64,000 nucleotides of DNA from Limnobaculum zhutongyuii (GCF_004295645.1 NZ_CP034752.1:3658001-3722000), one strand, 5' to 3'; shown: positions 35,867 to 45,948, numbered from the stretch's first letter. Made by a program: numbers and translations. Notes: generated by a model not told the origin, from the sequence alone.

Positions 35867-37933
35867 ATGACTCGTCAACACAACACATTATTTGCGGCTA
35901 AGCTGGTACAACAATCGTTGAAAGAAGCGGTGAAAAAACTGGATCCCCGCGTTCAATGGCGTAATCCGGTGATGTTTGTGGTCTATTTGGGTAGCCTGAT
36001 GGCCACGGTTATCTGGCTGGCGATCCTGGCTGGCGCGGCTAACGGCGATGCCCGGTTTACCGGCAGCATCGCCCTGTGGCTGTGGTTTACCGTCCTGTTT
36101 GCAAATTTAGCTGAAGCACTGGCAGAAGGCCGCAGTAAAGCACAGGCAGAAAGCCTGAAAGGCGTTAAAAAAACCAGTTGGGCTACCCGATTATCCGAAC
36201 CTCATCCTGATGCTCCCTCTGAACAAGTCACCTCAGAACAACTGCAAAAAGGCGATATCGTACTGGTTAAAGCCGGAGAAACGATTCCCTGTGATGGGGA
36301 AATCATTGAGGGTGGCGCTTCCGTTGATGAAAGTGCTATCACCGGTGAATCCGCTCCGGTGATTCGTGAAGCGGGTGGGGATTTCTCATCCGTTACCGGA
36401 GGCACCCGTCTGCTGTCCGACTGGTTAATTATTCGCAGTACGGTCAATCAGGGCGAAACTTTCCTGGATAGAATGATCGCCATGGTTGAGGGAGCCAAAC
36501 GTCGCAAAACACCAAATGAAGTAGCGCTAAGTATTTTACTCATTGCCCTAACCATTGTGTTTCTGGTGGCAACCGTCACTATCCTGCCATTTTCTGTCTT
36601 CAGCGTGGAAAGCAGCCATTCAGGAACAGCAGTTGGCATAATTACCCTGATAGCGTTATTGGTTTGCCTGATCCCTACCACCATTGGTGGCTTACTCTCT
36701 GCCATTGGCGTTGCCGGTATGAGCAGAATGCTGGAGGCCAACGTTATTGCCACCAGCGGTCGTGCAGTTGAAGCCGCAGGTGATGTTGATGTTTTACTGT
36801 TGGATAAAACGGGCACCATCACTCTGGGAAACCGTCAGGCATCGGAATTTTTACCGGCCCACGGCGTCAGTGAAAAAGCGTTGGCAGATGCCGCCCAACT
36901 CGCCTCACTGGCTGATGAAACGCCGGAAGGACGCAGCATCGTAATACTGGCAAAACAGCGCTTTAATCTGCGTGAACGGGATATCAGCAGCCTGAATGCT
37001 TCCTTCATTCCTTTCTCAGCTCAAACCCGAATGAGCGGCGTTAATATTCAGGATAGAAAAATACGCAAAGGTGCCGTTGATGCGATTCGTAACTATATGC
37101 AGTCTAATCAGGTGGCTTTTCCTGCGGAGGTCAACGAACTGGTAGAGCGAGTCGCTCGCACTGGTGGAACACCGTTGGTAGTGGCGGATAATCTTACCGT
37201 TTTAGGCGTCGTCGCCCTGAAAGATATTGTGAAAGGCGGCATCAAAGAACGTTTCGCTCAATTGCGGCTAATGGGTATAAAAACCGTAATGATTACCGGA
37301 GACAATCATCTGACTGCCGGTGCCATTGCCGCAGAAGCCGGTGTGGATGATTTTCTGTCGGAAGCAACGCCAGAGGCTAAGTTAGCCCTGATTCGTCAAT
37401 ATCAGGCCGAAGGTCGACTGGTCGCCATGACCGGAGATGGTACCAACGATGCCCCGGCACTTGCTCAGGCTGATGTCGCCGTTGCCATGAACTCAGGTAC
37501 TCAGGCGGCCAAAGAGGCAGGAAACATGGTGGATCTGGACTCAAACCCCACCAAACTGATTGAAGTGGTACACATTGGTAAACAGATGCTAATGACTCGG
37601 GGTGCATTAACCACCTTCAGTATCTCCAATGACGTTGCCAAATATTTTGCCATTATTCCGGCCGCCTTTGCGGCGACCTACCCTCAACTGAATATGCTAA
37701 ATGTTATGCATTTAAGCACGCCAGCCTCCGCTATTCTTTCTGCGGTTATCTTTAATGCTCTGATTATTATTTTCCTGATTCCGCTGGCATTAAAAGGCGT
37801 GAGCTATAAATCAATGACGGCTCCGGCGCTGTTACGCCGCAATTTATTTATCTATGGGTTAGGTGGTCTGCTGGTGCCATTCGTCGGCATCAAACTGATC
37901 GATATGTTGTTAACCCTGATTGGTCTGGCATAA
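35867..37933 (+). CDS. kdpB: K+-transporting P-type ATPase subunit KdpB
   Basis: 688 residues. P-type ATPase signatures: phosphorylation site DKTGTITLGNRQ with D313, TGES in the actuator domain, and the hinge TGDGTNDAPALAQADVAVAMNSGTQAAKEAGNMVDLDSNPTKL. KdpB hydrolyses ATP to drive K+ uptake through KdpA. The SGES/TGES serine that is phosphorylated in E. coli to inhibit the pump at high K+ corresponds to AITGESAPVIRE here. Confidence 0.98.
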   Translation: MTRQHNTLFAAKLVQQSLKEAVKKLDPRVQWRNPVMFVVYLGSLMATVIWLAILAGAANGDARFTGSIALWLWFTVLFANLAEALAEGRSKAQAESLKGVKKTSWATRLSEPHPDAPSEQVTSEQLQKGDIVLVKAGETIPCDGEIIEGGASVDESAITGESAPVIREAGGDFSSVTGGTRLLSDWLIIRSTVNQGETFLDRMIAMVEGAKRRKTPNEVALSILLIALTIVFLVATVTILPFSVFSVESSHSGTAVGIITLIALLVCLIPTTIGGLLSAIGVAGMSRMLEANVIATSGRAVEAAGDVDVLLLDKTGTITLGNRQASEFLPAHGVSEKALADAAQLASLADETPEGRSIVILAKQRFNLRERDISSLNASFIPFSAQTRMSGVNIQDRKIRKGAVDAIRNYMQSNQVAFPAEVNELVERVARTGGTPLVVADNLTVLGVVALKDIVKGGIKERFAQLRLMGIKTVMITGDNHLTAGAIAAEAGVDDFLSEATPEAKLALIRQYQAEGRLVAMTGDGTNDAPALAQADVAVAMNSGTQAAKEAGNMVDLDSNPTKLIEVVHIGKQMLMTRGALTTFSISNDVAKYFAIIPAAFAATYPQLNMLNVMHLSTPASAILSAVIFNALIIIFLIPLALKGVSYKSMTAPALLRRNLFIYGLGGLLVPFVGIKLIDMLLTLIGLA

Positions 37934-37956
37934 CGCCCTAAACTGGATACCTGTAT

Positions 37957-38535
37957 ATGAACTATTTACGTCCTTCTATCGTGCTTTTGCTATTTATCAC
38001 GCTGATTACTGGCCTGATTTATCCTCTGGCAGTAACCGGACTGGCTCACTTGTTGTTTCCTCAACAGTCATACGGTTCGTTAATAACAGTACAGAACAAA
38101 GTAGTGGGTTCAGCACTGATTGGGCAAACGTTTAATCAGGCGGGTTACTTTAGCGGTCGCCCTTCGGCCACCAGCCCTGAACCTTACAATCCGCTCGCGT
38201 CCGGAGGCAGTAATCTGGCGGCCAGTAACCCATTGTTGAGGCAGCGCATTGATGCCAATATTCAACGATTACGTCAGGCTAACCCCGAGGCGAAGGCTGC
38301 CATTCCTGCCGAGCTGGTACTGGCATCTGCCAGCGGATTAGACCCGCATATTTCGCCACAGAGCGCCGACTTTCAGATACCAAGGATCGCATCCGCCCGC
38401 CATTTGGCACCTGAACAGGTTAGAGAATTAATTAAATTGCATACACAAACTCCGCTGAGTATTCTCGGTGAACCCGTGGTCAATGTACTTGAGCTAAATT
38501 TAGCTCTGGATAGTGCAACTCAGGTGGGGCAATAA
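37957..38535 (+). CDS. kdpC: K+-transporting ATPase subunit KdpC
   Basis: 192 residues with one N-terminal membrane helix (about 8-28) and a periplasmic domain containing GQTFNQAGYFSGRPSAT, LASGGSNLAASNP and ASASGLDPHISPQSA, all standard for KdpC. It stabilises the KdpAB complex and raises K+ affinity. It starts 23 bp after kdpB and ends 8 bp before kdpD. Confidence 0.98.
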   Translation: MNYLRPSIVLLLFITLITGLIYPLAVTGLAHLLFPQQSYGSLITVQNKVVGSALIGQTFNQAGYFSGRPSATSPEPYNPLASGGSNLAASNPLLRQRIDANIQRLRQANPEAKAAIPAELVLASASGLDPHISPQSADFQIPRIASARHLAPEQVRELIKLHTQTPLSILGEPVVNVLELNLALDSATQVGQ

Positions 38536-38543
38536 ACATCGTT

Positions 38544-41243
38544 ATGTCAGATAATGAAATCCAACGGCCCGATCCGGACCAATTACTTGCGCAGGTGAAT
38601 GAAGAGAGCCGGGGCAAGTTGAAAATCTTTTTTGGTGCCTGTGCCGGGGTAGGAAAAACCTATGCTATGTTACAGGAAGCGCATCGCCTGAGTGCTCAGG
38701 GTCTGGATGTGGTCGCCGGAATTATTGAAACCCACGGGCGTGATGAAACTGCCGCACTACTGGATGGGTTGGAAACTCTCCCATTAAAACGAATTCAGTT
38801 ACGCAGCCACCAGATCAGAGAGTTCGACCTTGATGCTGCCCTTGCCCGTCACCCGGCAGTGATACTGGTTGATGAGCTGGCCCACACCAACGCCCCCGGC
38901 TCGCGCCATCCTAAACGCTGGCAGGATGTAGAAGAGTTATTGAATGCCGGTATTGATGTTTTCACCACTATCAATGTGCAACATCTGGAAAGTCTGAACG
39001 ATGTGGTCGGTAGAATTACCGGTATTCGGGTGCGGGAAACCGTGCCCGACCATATGTTTGATGATGCCACCGACGTTATTCTGGTGGATATTCCACCGGA
39101 CGATCTGCGTCAGCGTCTGAATGAAGGCAAGGTATATCTTCCCGGGCAAGCCGAACGGGCAATTGAGCACTTTTTTCGTAAAGGAAATCTGATTGCCCTG
39201 CGAGAGCTGGCTCTGCGCCGAACTGCCGACCGGGTAGATGAACAGATGCAAGCCTACCGAAAAACCAGTGAAAAAGAGCGGGTGTGGCATACCCGAGACG
39301 CTATTTTATTATGTATCGGTCGCCACTCTGGTAGCGATAAATTGGTCAGAGCAGCAGCCCGACTGGCAGCCAAGCTGGGCTGTGTTTGGCATGCGGTCTA
39401 TGTTGAAACGCCAAGGCTGCATCAAATGCCGAAAAGCCAACGGCGTGCCATTCTCATGTCTCTCAAATTGGCACAAGAGCTGGGAGCGGAGACAGCAACC
39501 CTCTCCGACCCCAACGAAGAACAAGCTATTTTGCGCTATGCCCGGGAACATAATCTGGGCAAAATTCTAATCGGTCGCCGTAGTGAGCAGCGCTGGAAGC
39601 TACGAAGTAGCTTTGCCGATCGTCTGGGAAAATTAGGACCAGACCTCGATCTGGTAATTATTGCGGTAGAAGATTCACCTACCCCATCACTCGCTAAAGA
39701 GAGTGATAGCCGCCCCGCTACGGAAAAATGGCGATTGGAACTGTGCGGCTGTGCCGTTGCTATTCTGCTCTGTTCGTTGATTACTCTGCTGGCACAATGG
39801 CAATTGCCGATGTTTGATCTGGCAAACATTGTCATGATCTATTTGCTGGGCGTAGTTATCATCGCCCTGTTTTATGGCCGCTGGCCATCTGTTTTTGCCA
39901 CTATCATTAACGTTGCCAGCTTCGATCTATTTTTTGTTCAGCCTCGTTGGTCACTGTCGGTCACTGATGCTCAATATATCGTGACTTTTTGCGTCATGCT
40001 GAGTGTTGGTCTGGTTATTGGTAATCTGACCTCCGGGGTTCGCTATCAGGCAAAAGTCGCCAGAGTGCGCGAACAACGCGCCCGACACCTGTATGAAATG
40101 TCAAAAGCCCTCAGTCAGGCCCTGACCATTGAGGACATTGCAAAAAGTAGCGAACGCTTTATTAATGGCAGTTTTAACGCCAAGAGCCAGTTATGGCTAC
40201 CGGACAGGGATAACAGATTACAGCAAGTGAAATCAGATCATCAGTTATCCATGGTGGTTGATGAATCTATTGCCCACTGGTGTTTTGATAAACGCCAGCC
40301 CGCGGGTTCCGGCACCGATACGTTACCCAGCGTTCCTTATCAATTACAGCCATTAATCAGCCAAAATAAAACGCTGGGCGTTTTAGCTATTGAACCCACC
40401 AGCCTGAGGCAGCTTATGGTGCCGGAACAACAGCGGCTGCTCCAGACTTACAGCGTTCTCATTTCTAATGCCCTTGAACGACTCTACCTGATTCAAACTG
40501 CCGAAGAGGCAAAACTGAGTTCAGAACGGGAGCAGTTGCGTAATTCTCTGCTGGCGGCACTGTCTCACGATCTGCGAACCCCATTGACGGTATTGCTGGG
40601 GCAAACCGATATGCTGGCATCCGATCTGAAAAGCAGTCATCTCCCTCAGTATCAGCAGGCCGAAAAGATTCGTCAGTATATTTTGAGTACGGCTCAGTTA
40701 GTCAATAATCTACTGGATATGGCTCGCATTCAGTCCGGCGGTTTTACCCTAAAGAAAGAGTGGCAATCGCTGGAGGAGATCGTTGGCAGCGCGCTGCATA
40801 CGCTGGAAGGAATACTGGAAGATAATCATGTCATTATCCAAATTCCGCCGGACCTCCCATTACTTAATTGTGATTCATCCCTGCTCGAACGCGTTTTTCT
40901 CAATTTGTTAGAAAATGCGGTGAAGTATGCCGGTCCTCAGGCCACAATTAGTATCAGTGCAACCGTTCAGCCTGAACAACAGGCCATTGAAGTTATTATA
41001 CGGGATAATGGTGCCGGTATTATTCACGGGCAAGAGCAGGCAATATTTGATAAATTTTCCCGGGGTAACAAAGAGTCGGCCATTCATGGTATTGGGCTTG
41101 GTCTGGCAATTTGTCAGGCTATTATTCATTTTCATGGTGGTCGTATCCGCGCAGAGAATGGTCCTGATGGTGGAGCCTGGTTTTATTTCACGTTACCTTT
41201 GGAGCCACAACCCGAAATCATAACCAGTATGGAAGAATCATGA
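38544..41243 (+). CDS. kdpD: Sensor histidine kinase KdpD
   Basis: 899 residues. N-terminal KdpD domain with Walker A GACAGVGKTYAMLQ (about 31-44), DELAHTNAPGSRHPKRWQDVEELL, then a universal-stress-like domain (about 245-370), four closely spaced membrane helices (about 400-495), a GAF-like region, and the transmitter with ALSHDLRTPLTVLLGQ (H675) and HATPase boxes NLLENAVKYA and GIGLGLAICQAI. It senses K+ limitation and turgor and phosphorylates KdpE. The stop overlaps the kdpE start (ATGA). Confidence 0.98.
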   Translation: MSDNEIQRPDPDQLLAQVNEESRGKLKIFFGACAGVGKTYAMLQEAHRLSAQGLDVVAGIIETHGRDETAALLDGLETLPLKRIQLRSHQIREFDLDAALARHPAVILVDELAHTNAPGSRHPKRWQDVEELLNAGIDVFTTINVQHLESLNDVVGRITGIRVRETVPDHMFDDATDVILVDIPPDDLRQRLNEGKVYLPGQAERAIEHFFRKGNLIALRELALRRTADRVDEQMQAYRKTSEKERVWHTRDAILLCIGRHSGSDKLVRAAARLAAKLGCVWHAVYVETPRLHQMPKSQRRAILMSLKLAQELGAETATLSDPNEEQAILRYAREHNLGKILIGRRSEQRWKLRSSFADRLGKLGPDLDLVIIAVEDSPTPSLAKESDSRPATEKWRLELCGCAVAILLCSLITLLAQWQLPMFDLANIVMIYLLGVVIIALFYGRWPSVFATIINVASFDLFFVQPRWSLSVTDAQYIVTFCVMLSVGLVIGNLTSGVRYQAKVARVREQRARHLYEMSKALSQALTIEDIAKSSERFINGSFNAKSQLWLPDRDNRLQQVKSDHQLSMVVDESIAHWCFDKRQPAGSGTDTLPSVPYQLQPLISQNKTLGVLAIEPTSLRQLMVPEQQRLLQTYSVLISNALERLYLIQTAEEAKLSSEREQLRNSLLAALSHDLRTPLTVLLGQTDMLASDLKSSHLPQYQQAEKIRQYILSTAQLVNNLLDMARIQSGGFTLKKEWQSLEEIVGSALHTLEGILEDNHVIIQIPPDLPLLNCDSSLLERVFLNLLENAVKYAGPQATISISATVQPEQQAIEVIIRDNGAGIIHGQEQAIFDKFSRGNKESAIHGIGLGLAICQAIIHFHGGRIRAENGPDGGAWFYFTLPLEPQPEIITSMEES

Positions 41244-41929
41244 CCCAAACCCCACTATCGATTCTTATCGTAGAAGATGAAAAAGAGATAAGGCGTTTTG
41301 TCCGGGCTGCACTGGAGAATGAAAGTTGCCGGGTTTATGAAAGTGAAACGCTGCAACGCGGACTGATGGAAGCCGCTACCCGTAAACCGGATCTGATTAT
41401 TCTGGACCTGGGGTTACCCGATGGTAATGGTTTGGACTTTATTCTCGATCTGCGCCAATGGAGTTCGGTGCCGATCATCGTACTTTCAGCCCGTATTGCT
41501 GAAGAGGATAAAGTCCAGGCGCTGGACGCGGGTGCCGATGACTATCTGGTGAAGCCTTTCGGTATCAGTGAATTAATGGCTCGAGTACGCGTTGCATTGC
41601 GACATCGCTCCGGCAATGCTAAAGACGAACCTGTTATCTGCTTTTCAGATATCAGCGTTGATTTAGTCAATCGTCAGGTACTCAAAGCGGGAGAAGCCAT
41701 TCATCTGACACCCATTGAATTCCGCCTGCTGGCGGAGCTTTTGGCAAATACCGGCAAAGTATTAACCCAGCGCCAGTTGCTCAACAGCGTTTGGGGGCCC
41801 AATAGTGTTGAACATGGCCATTATTTACGCATCTATATGGGGCACCTGCGGCAAAAGCTGGAGCTGGACCCTGCCCGTCCAAAACATCTGCTGACTGAAA
41901 TCGGAGTTGGCTATCGTTTTATGCCTTGA
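41240..41929 (+). CDS. kdpE: Response regulator KdpE
   Basis: 229 residues of the OmpR/PhoB class. The receiver has the acidic pair E12-D13, phosphoacceptor D56 in LIILDLGLPDGNG, and K105-region KPF. The winged helix at about 130-228 contains HLTPIEFRLLAELLANTGKVLTQRQLL and DPARPKHLLTEIGVGYRF. Phosphorylated KdpE activates kdpFABC. The 3' end overlaps the convergent MocR gene by 11 bp. Confidence 0.98.
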   Translation: MTQTPLSILIVEDEKEIRRFVRAALENESCRVYESETLQRGLMEAATRKPDLIILDLGLPDGNGLDFILDLRQWSSVPIIVLSARIAEEDKVQALDAGADDYLVKPFGISELMARVRVALRHRSGNAKDEPVICFSDISVDLVNRQVLKAGEAIHLTPIEFRLLAELLANTGKVLTQRQLLNSVWGPNSVEHGHYLRIYMGHLRQKLELDPARPKHLLTEIGVGYRFMP

Positions 41930-43373
41930 TGTCTTCCGGGCTTAATGCCATTTCACAGGCTAATTCACCGACTCGTTTAATGGCCGCAATATAGTGCTCA
42001 TTAAACGTATAACAGCAGGAGAGACGAAACGCATTCGCGTAGCGCCCGCTGGGTGAAAACAGCATTCCCGGCGTCAGACTAATATGTTCTGCCAATGCGG
42101 CATGAAATAGCTTTACCCCATCCACATTTAACGGAAGCTCTACCCAAATAACAAAGCCTCCCGAAGGCTGAGTGGCTCGGGTTCCCTGTGGAAAATAACG
42201 GGCTATCAATCCCCGAGCTTCCTGCATCTGGAAGGCATAGCGTTTTCTCAGCCCGCGCAAATGATGATCGTATCCACCGGTGGTCAAAAATTGCCCCAAC
42301 GTCTCCGCCAGAATCGTGGGTTCAGACATGGATGAGAGCGCTTTTAACCGGCGCAGTTTTTCGGCAAAACGCCCACCGGACATCCAACCAATACGAAAGT
42401 CCGCCGCCAGCGTTTTGGTAAAACTGGTACAAAAGATCACCCAACCGTCTTTATCAAACGCTTTGACCGCTGGCTGCAGGTCGCCAGAGAACTGTAGTTC
42501 GGAGTAAAGCCCATCCTCAATCATTGGAACCTGATATTGATTGAGCAGCTTTGCTAAACGCTGCCGATCCTCGATTGGCATACTGCATCCCAACGGATTT
42601 TGTACGCTGGGCATTAACATCAGAACATCGATTTTCTTCTCTTTCAGCAATGCCTCAACGGCATCAACCGAAATGCCATGCTGTGAGTCGGTTGGAATCT
42701 CTATCGCATTCAGCCCCAACATCGCCACCATGGATATCATATAGAAATAAGTAGGTGACTCCAGGCCAATGCAATCACCCGGTTTGGTGACCGCGCGCAG
42801 CGCCAGTTGCAATGCTTCCAGACAACCATGGGTCAATATAATCTCATCAGCGCTAAGGGACATTCCCAGCAAAGGCGTTCTGCGGGCAATTTGCTGCCGC
42901 AAACGCAGGCTGCCTGGCGGCAGACTATAAGTACCAATCATATCGGGTTTGGAGCGTAATAATTGATTTAAAATACGAGACAGTTTTTTTGCCGGGTAAA
43001 ACTCTTCACCAACCGGACAGGCTAAAGAGATATCCGTAAATTTAGGGTTCTGTTGCGCAGCAAAAACCATATCAATTAAATCCAGCACTTCCAGCTTAGG
43101 GGAAGAGACGGGGGTCACCGGCATCGCCGTTTTATGTACCTCCGGCAAACGTGCTCTGACGTAATACCCCGACTGAGGACGAGCCTCGATAACACCGCGA
43201 TCTTCCAGATTGCGATAAGCCGCCAGTACCGTATTAATACTCACATTACGATTACGAGCCGCATGCCGAATTGAAGGCAACCTGTCCCCTGCCTGTAAGA
43301 CGCCACGACGAATTGATTCAACAACACCATCAGCAACCTGCAGATATAACGATAAATCATGATTATCTGACAT
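41919..43373 (-). CDS. MocR/PdxR-type GntR regulator with aminotransferase domain
   Basis: 484 residues from ATG 43373 (MSDNHDLSLYLQVADG); eleven more upstream codons are open but lack homology. An N-terminal GntR winged helix (about 5-72, with LQAGDRLPSIRHAARNRNVSINTVLAAYR) is joined to a fold-type I aminotransferase domain with SPTYFYMISM, PSVQNPLGCSM and the PLP lysine in TSFTKTLAADFRIGW. Such proteins are PLP-sensing regulators. It is divergent from a LysE-type exporter, its likely target. Direct CTGTATC repeats lie in the intergenic region. Confidence 0.92.
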   Translation of the reverse strand: MSDNHDLSLYLQVADGVVESIRRGVLQAGDRLPSIRHAARNRNVSINTVLAAYRNLEDRGVIEARPQSGYYVRARLPEVHKTAMPVTPVSSPKLEVLDLIDMVFAAQQNPKFTDISLACPVGEEFYPAKKLSRILNQLLRSKPDMIGTYSLPPGSLRLRQQIARRTPLLGMSLSADEIILTHGCLEALQLALRAVTKPGDCIGLESPTYFYMISMVAMLGLNAIEIPTDSQHGISVDAVEALLKEKKIDVLMLMPSVQNPLGCSMPIEDRQRLAKLLNQYQVPMIEDGLYSELQFSGDLQPAVKAFDKDGWVIFCTSFTKTLAADFRIGWMSGGRFAEKLRRLKALSSMSEPTILAETLGQFLTTGGYDHHLRGLRKRYAFQMQEARGLIARYFPQGTRATQPSGGFVIWVELPLNVDGVKLFHAALAEHISLTPGMLFSPSGRYANAFRLSCCYTFNEHYIAAIKRVGELACEMALSPEDIKA

Positions 43374-43421
43374 GAATGAACCCCGGAAGAAAAGCATGGA
43401 TAACACAATACGCTACCATAA

Positions 43422-43453
43422 CTGTATCCATTAAAATATCAGTTTTCTGTATC
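43422..43453. promoter_or_regulatory. Direct repeat CTGTATC, candidate MocR operator
   Basis: CTGTATC occurs at 43422-43428 and again at 43447-43453, 25 bp apart, between the divergent MocR and exporter genes. MocR regulators often bind direct repeats in such regions. Short repeats of this length can arise by chance. Confidence 0.35.
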
Positions 43454-43519
43454 TGTTACCTTCAGTTTACCGCCCCTATTATATCCTGACCTCCAGTGAG
43501 AATAAGTGCAGAGACAGCC

Positions 43520-44133
43520 ATGATAGATTTAGCCTTAATCAGTTATATTGTTGTAATGAGTATTACCCCAGGTCCTAATAACCTGATGCTGGCAACGTCG
43601 GGCGTCAACTTTGGCCTGCGCCGCACCATGCCTCATCTGATTGGTATCAGCCTTGGTTGTGGTGTGTTATGTCTTTGCATTACTCTCTCTTTCAGTGTGA
43701 TTCTGAATAACATCTCATCGATTCGCCTGCCGCTGGCGATCTTTGGTTGTACCTATTTGCTGTGGCTATCCTGGAAGATTTGGCTGGCCGGTAGCCCCGA
43801 GGGAAAGGCACATGCTCATCCGATGTCGCTGGTAGGGCCATGCTGTTCCAGTGGGTTAACCCAAAGGCCTGGTTAATGCTGGTCAATGCCGCCATTCTGT
43901 TTAGCTCGCGGGAAATGGATATCACCATGAGTGCTCTGCTACTTTCCGCTGCCTTTACCGTTGTCGGTTTCCCCTGTGTTTATGTCTGGGCGCTGATGGG
44001 TGACAAACTGCGGGAAACCCTGCAAATTGGCTGGCGATTACGCGTGTTTAACGGCGTGATGGCAGGTTCACTGGCATTAACCGCTTTTTGGCTACTGTGG
44101 GATGAATGGAGAACGTTTCAGACGCTGGTGTAA
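43520..44133 (+). pseudogene. LysE/RhtB-type amino-acid exporter, interrupted by a frameshift
   Basis: The first frame starts at ATG 43520 (MIDLALISYIVVMSITPGPNN) and runs to HPMSLVG, then stops at 43876 in the wrong frame. The second resumes as AMLFQWVNPKAWLMLVNAAI and continues to 44133. One extra G in the run at 43835-43837 would give MSLVGAMLFQWVNPKAW and a normal exporter of about 204 residues with six membrane helices and the family motif TPGPNN. The exporter would move an amino acid or related compound out of the cell under control of the divergent MocR gene. Real decay and sequence error both fit. Confidence 0.88.
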
Positions 44134-44907
44134 TTACCCACGTCGATAACGCTCTGGAGTTGTTCCGGCATTATGCTGAAACATCGCAATAAACGCCGAT
44201 GCGGAACTGTAACCAACCTCCAAAGCCACCTCCTGTACGGTTTTTCCCTGTTCCAACAGGGAAATGCCATACAGAAAACGCAAACGCTGCCGCCACTCAC
44301 TAAATGACATTCCTAACTCCTGATTGCAACGACGAGCCAGCGTACGTTCGGTGGTATAGACTCGTTTTGCCCATTGGGCCAGTGAAGTATTATCTGATGG
44401 ATTGGCCTCCAACGCCTGAAGAACGGGCGCCAGATATTTATCATCGCTGCCGGGCAGCCAGGTATGTTGAACCGGCGCGACCAATAGCTGATCCACCAGA
44501 ACCCGACAAAGGCGGCGATCCGCATGGTTTACCGGTACCATTACATTGCGTTCAAAGCAGGATTCAACAATCGCACTGCATATGGCTCCCATATTTAACA
44601 CACAGGGTTGCTCCGGCATTCCGGCACAAAAACGAGCGGCAATATTAATGGAACGGAATCGGGTTGGCCTGCGGTTATAGCTGGAGTGTTCCATACCGGC
44701 TGGGATCCAGATAGCGAAGCCACAAGGCGCTAAAAAACGCTGTCCACCAATATTCAGGGCAAACACCCCTGACTTTACGCAGATGATTTGCCCCCAGTTG
44801 TGAGAATGAGCGAGAAACTCCGTATTGGCATTCACCTCTTCGCTACGAAAAAACAGAATGCTGTCAGGATGCGATTCTGTCGATGCAAAACGCTGTTCTC
44901 CGGGCAT
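44134..44907 (-). CDS. AraC-family regulator with cupin domain
   Basis: 257 residues from ATG 44907, chosen because GGAGG lies about 6 nt upstream; longer in-frame starts at 44946 and 45003 would run over the operator repeats. N-terminal cupin with HSHNWGQIICVKSG and a C-terminal AraC helix-turn-helix pair (about 160-255) containing TTERTLARRCNQELGMSFSEWRQRLR and VALEVGYSSASAFIAMFQ. It is divergent from an EamA-type exporter and probably controls it, as NimR does for nimT in E. coli. The inducer is unknown. Confidence 0.88.
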   Translation of the reverse strand: MPGEQRFASTESHPDSILFFRSEEVNANTEFLAHSHNWGQIICVKSGVFALNIGGQRFLAPCGFAIWIPAGMEHSSYNRRPTRFRSINIAARFCAGMPEQPCVLNMGAICSAIVESCFERNVMVPVNHADRRLCRVLVDQLLVAPVQHTWLPGSDDKYLAPVLQALEANPSDNTSLAQWAKRVYTTERTLARRCNQELGMSFSEWRQRLRFLYGISLLEQGKTVQEVALEVGYSSASAFIAMFQHNAGTTPERYRRG

Positions 44908-44930
44908 AGACCCCTCCGGGTTTAATCGGG

Positions 44931-44960
44931 ATTGTCTGAAAGACATAATGAATTGTCTGA
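44931..44960. promoter_or_regulatory. Direct repeats ATTGTCTGA with 21-bp period
   Basis: ATTGTCTGA occurs at 44931-44939 and 44952-44960, exactly two helical turns apart, in the divergent region between the AraC-type regulator and the EamA exporter. This is the expected geometry for an AraC-family dimer operator. Confidence 0.65.
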
Positions 44961-45036
44961 TTTGAAGTATATCTATCAAACAGGACAGATGTACACTCTG
45001 CAACCTGATAATTTCTGTTTGTGAGTGATGTTTCGT

Positions 45037-45948
45037 ATGGCCTACCTGTTCCCCCTGCTTGCCGTTCTTATCTGGGCAATTAATGCCATTGTTAATAAGC
45101 TGTCGGCTGGCGCTATTGATCCTGCGGCAATTTCATTCTACCGCTGGGCATTGGCCTTACTTATCATGACCCCTTTTATTTTGCCGGGCGTCATTCGCCG
45201 CAGAAAGAGCATCTATCCCTACTGGTGGAAGCTGCTAATCCTTGGCTTTCTGGGAATGGCGCTGTATCAAAGTCTGGCCTATTACGCGGCCTACACCATC
45301 AGCGCATTAACCATTGGTATCTTTGTTTCGCTGATCCCATTGCTGACGGTATTATTAAGCATTGTTATTCTGAAGACGCCGCCAACGCTGGGTGTACTTA
45401 TCGGTGGTTTGCTCTCTTTTTGTGGCCTGGTATGGCTGATTAGCGGAGGCAATCCTGCTGGTCTGTTATCCATTGGGGTTGGTAAGGGCGAACTGATGAT
45501 GCTAACCGCCGCCACGGCCTACGCGCTGTATGGTGTGTTAACCAAGCTCTGGTCAATTCCGCTGTCGAACTGGCAATCGGTTTATATTCAATCCTTCTTT
45601 GGCATGATGTTGTTGTTACCCGATTTTCTGATGACCGATGATATTTCGCTAAACGCACATAATATTCCATTAGTTCTGTATGCCGGTATTCCCGCCTCAG
45701 TCATCGCACCTTTTGTCTGGATTCAGGGAGTGATGAAACTGGGAGCCAGCAAAGCTGCACTGTTTATGAACCTGACACCGGTCATCACCGCCGTTATCGC
45801 TATTATTTTTCTGCGTGAGCCACTACACAGTTACCACATTGTTGGCGGTACCATCTCACTGATTGGCGTTATTCTGGCGCAGCGTTTACATATTCCTTTG
45901 GGGAAAACCAAGCCAAAAGTCTCTCTTGTTGAGATAGAAAGGAAATAG
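45037..45948 (+). CDS. EamA-family (DMT superfamily) exporter
   Basis: 303 residues from ATG 45037 (MAYLFPLLAVLIWAINAIVNKL); ATG 45028 and GTG 45025 are possible. Ten membrane helices in two EamA repeats, with FYRWALALLIMTPFILPG in the first and GASKAALFMNLTPVITAVIAIIFLREPL in the second. Such proteins export metabolites or amino acids; the substrate is not evident. It is divergent from the AraC-type regulator with candidate operators between. Confidence 0.88.
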   Translation: MAYLFPLLAVLIWAINAIVNKLSAGAIDPAAISFYRWALALLIMTPFILPGVIRRRKSIYPYWWKLLILGFLGMALYQSLAYYAAYTISALTIGIFVSLIPLLTVLLSIVILKTPPTLGVLIGGLLSFCGLVWLISGGNPAGLLSIGVGKGELMMLTAATAYALYGVLTKLWSIPLSNWQSVYIQSFFGMMLLLPDFLMTDDISLNAHNIPLVLYAGIPASVIAPFVWIQGVMKLGASKAALFMNLTPVITAVIAIIFLREPLHSYHIVGGTISLIGVILAQRLHIPLGKTKPKVSLVEIERK

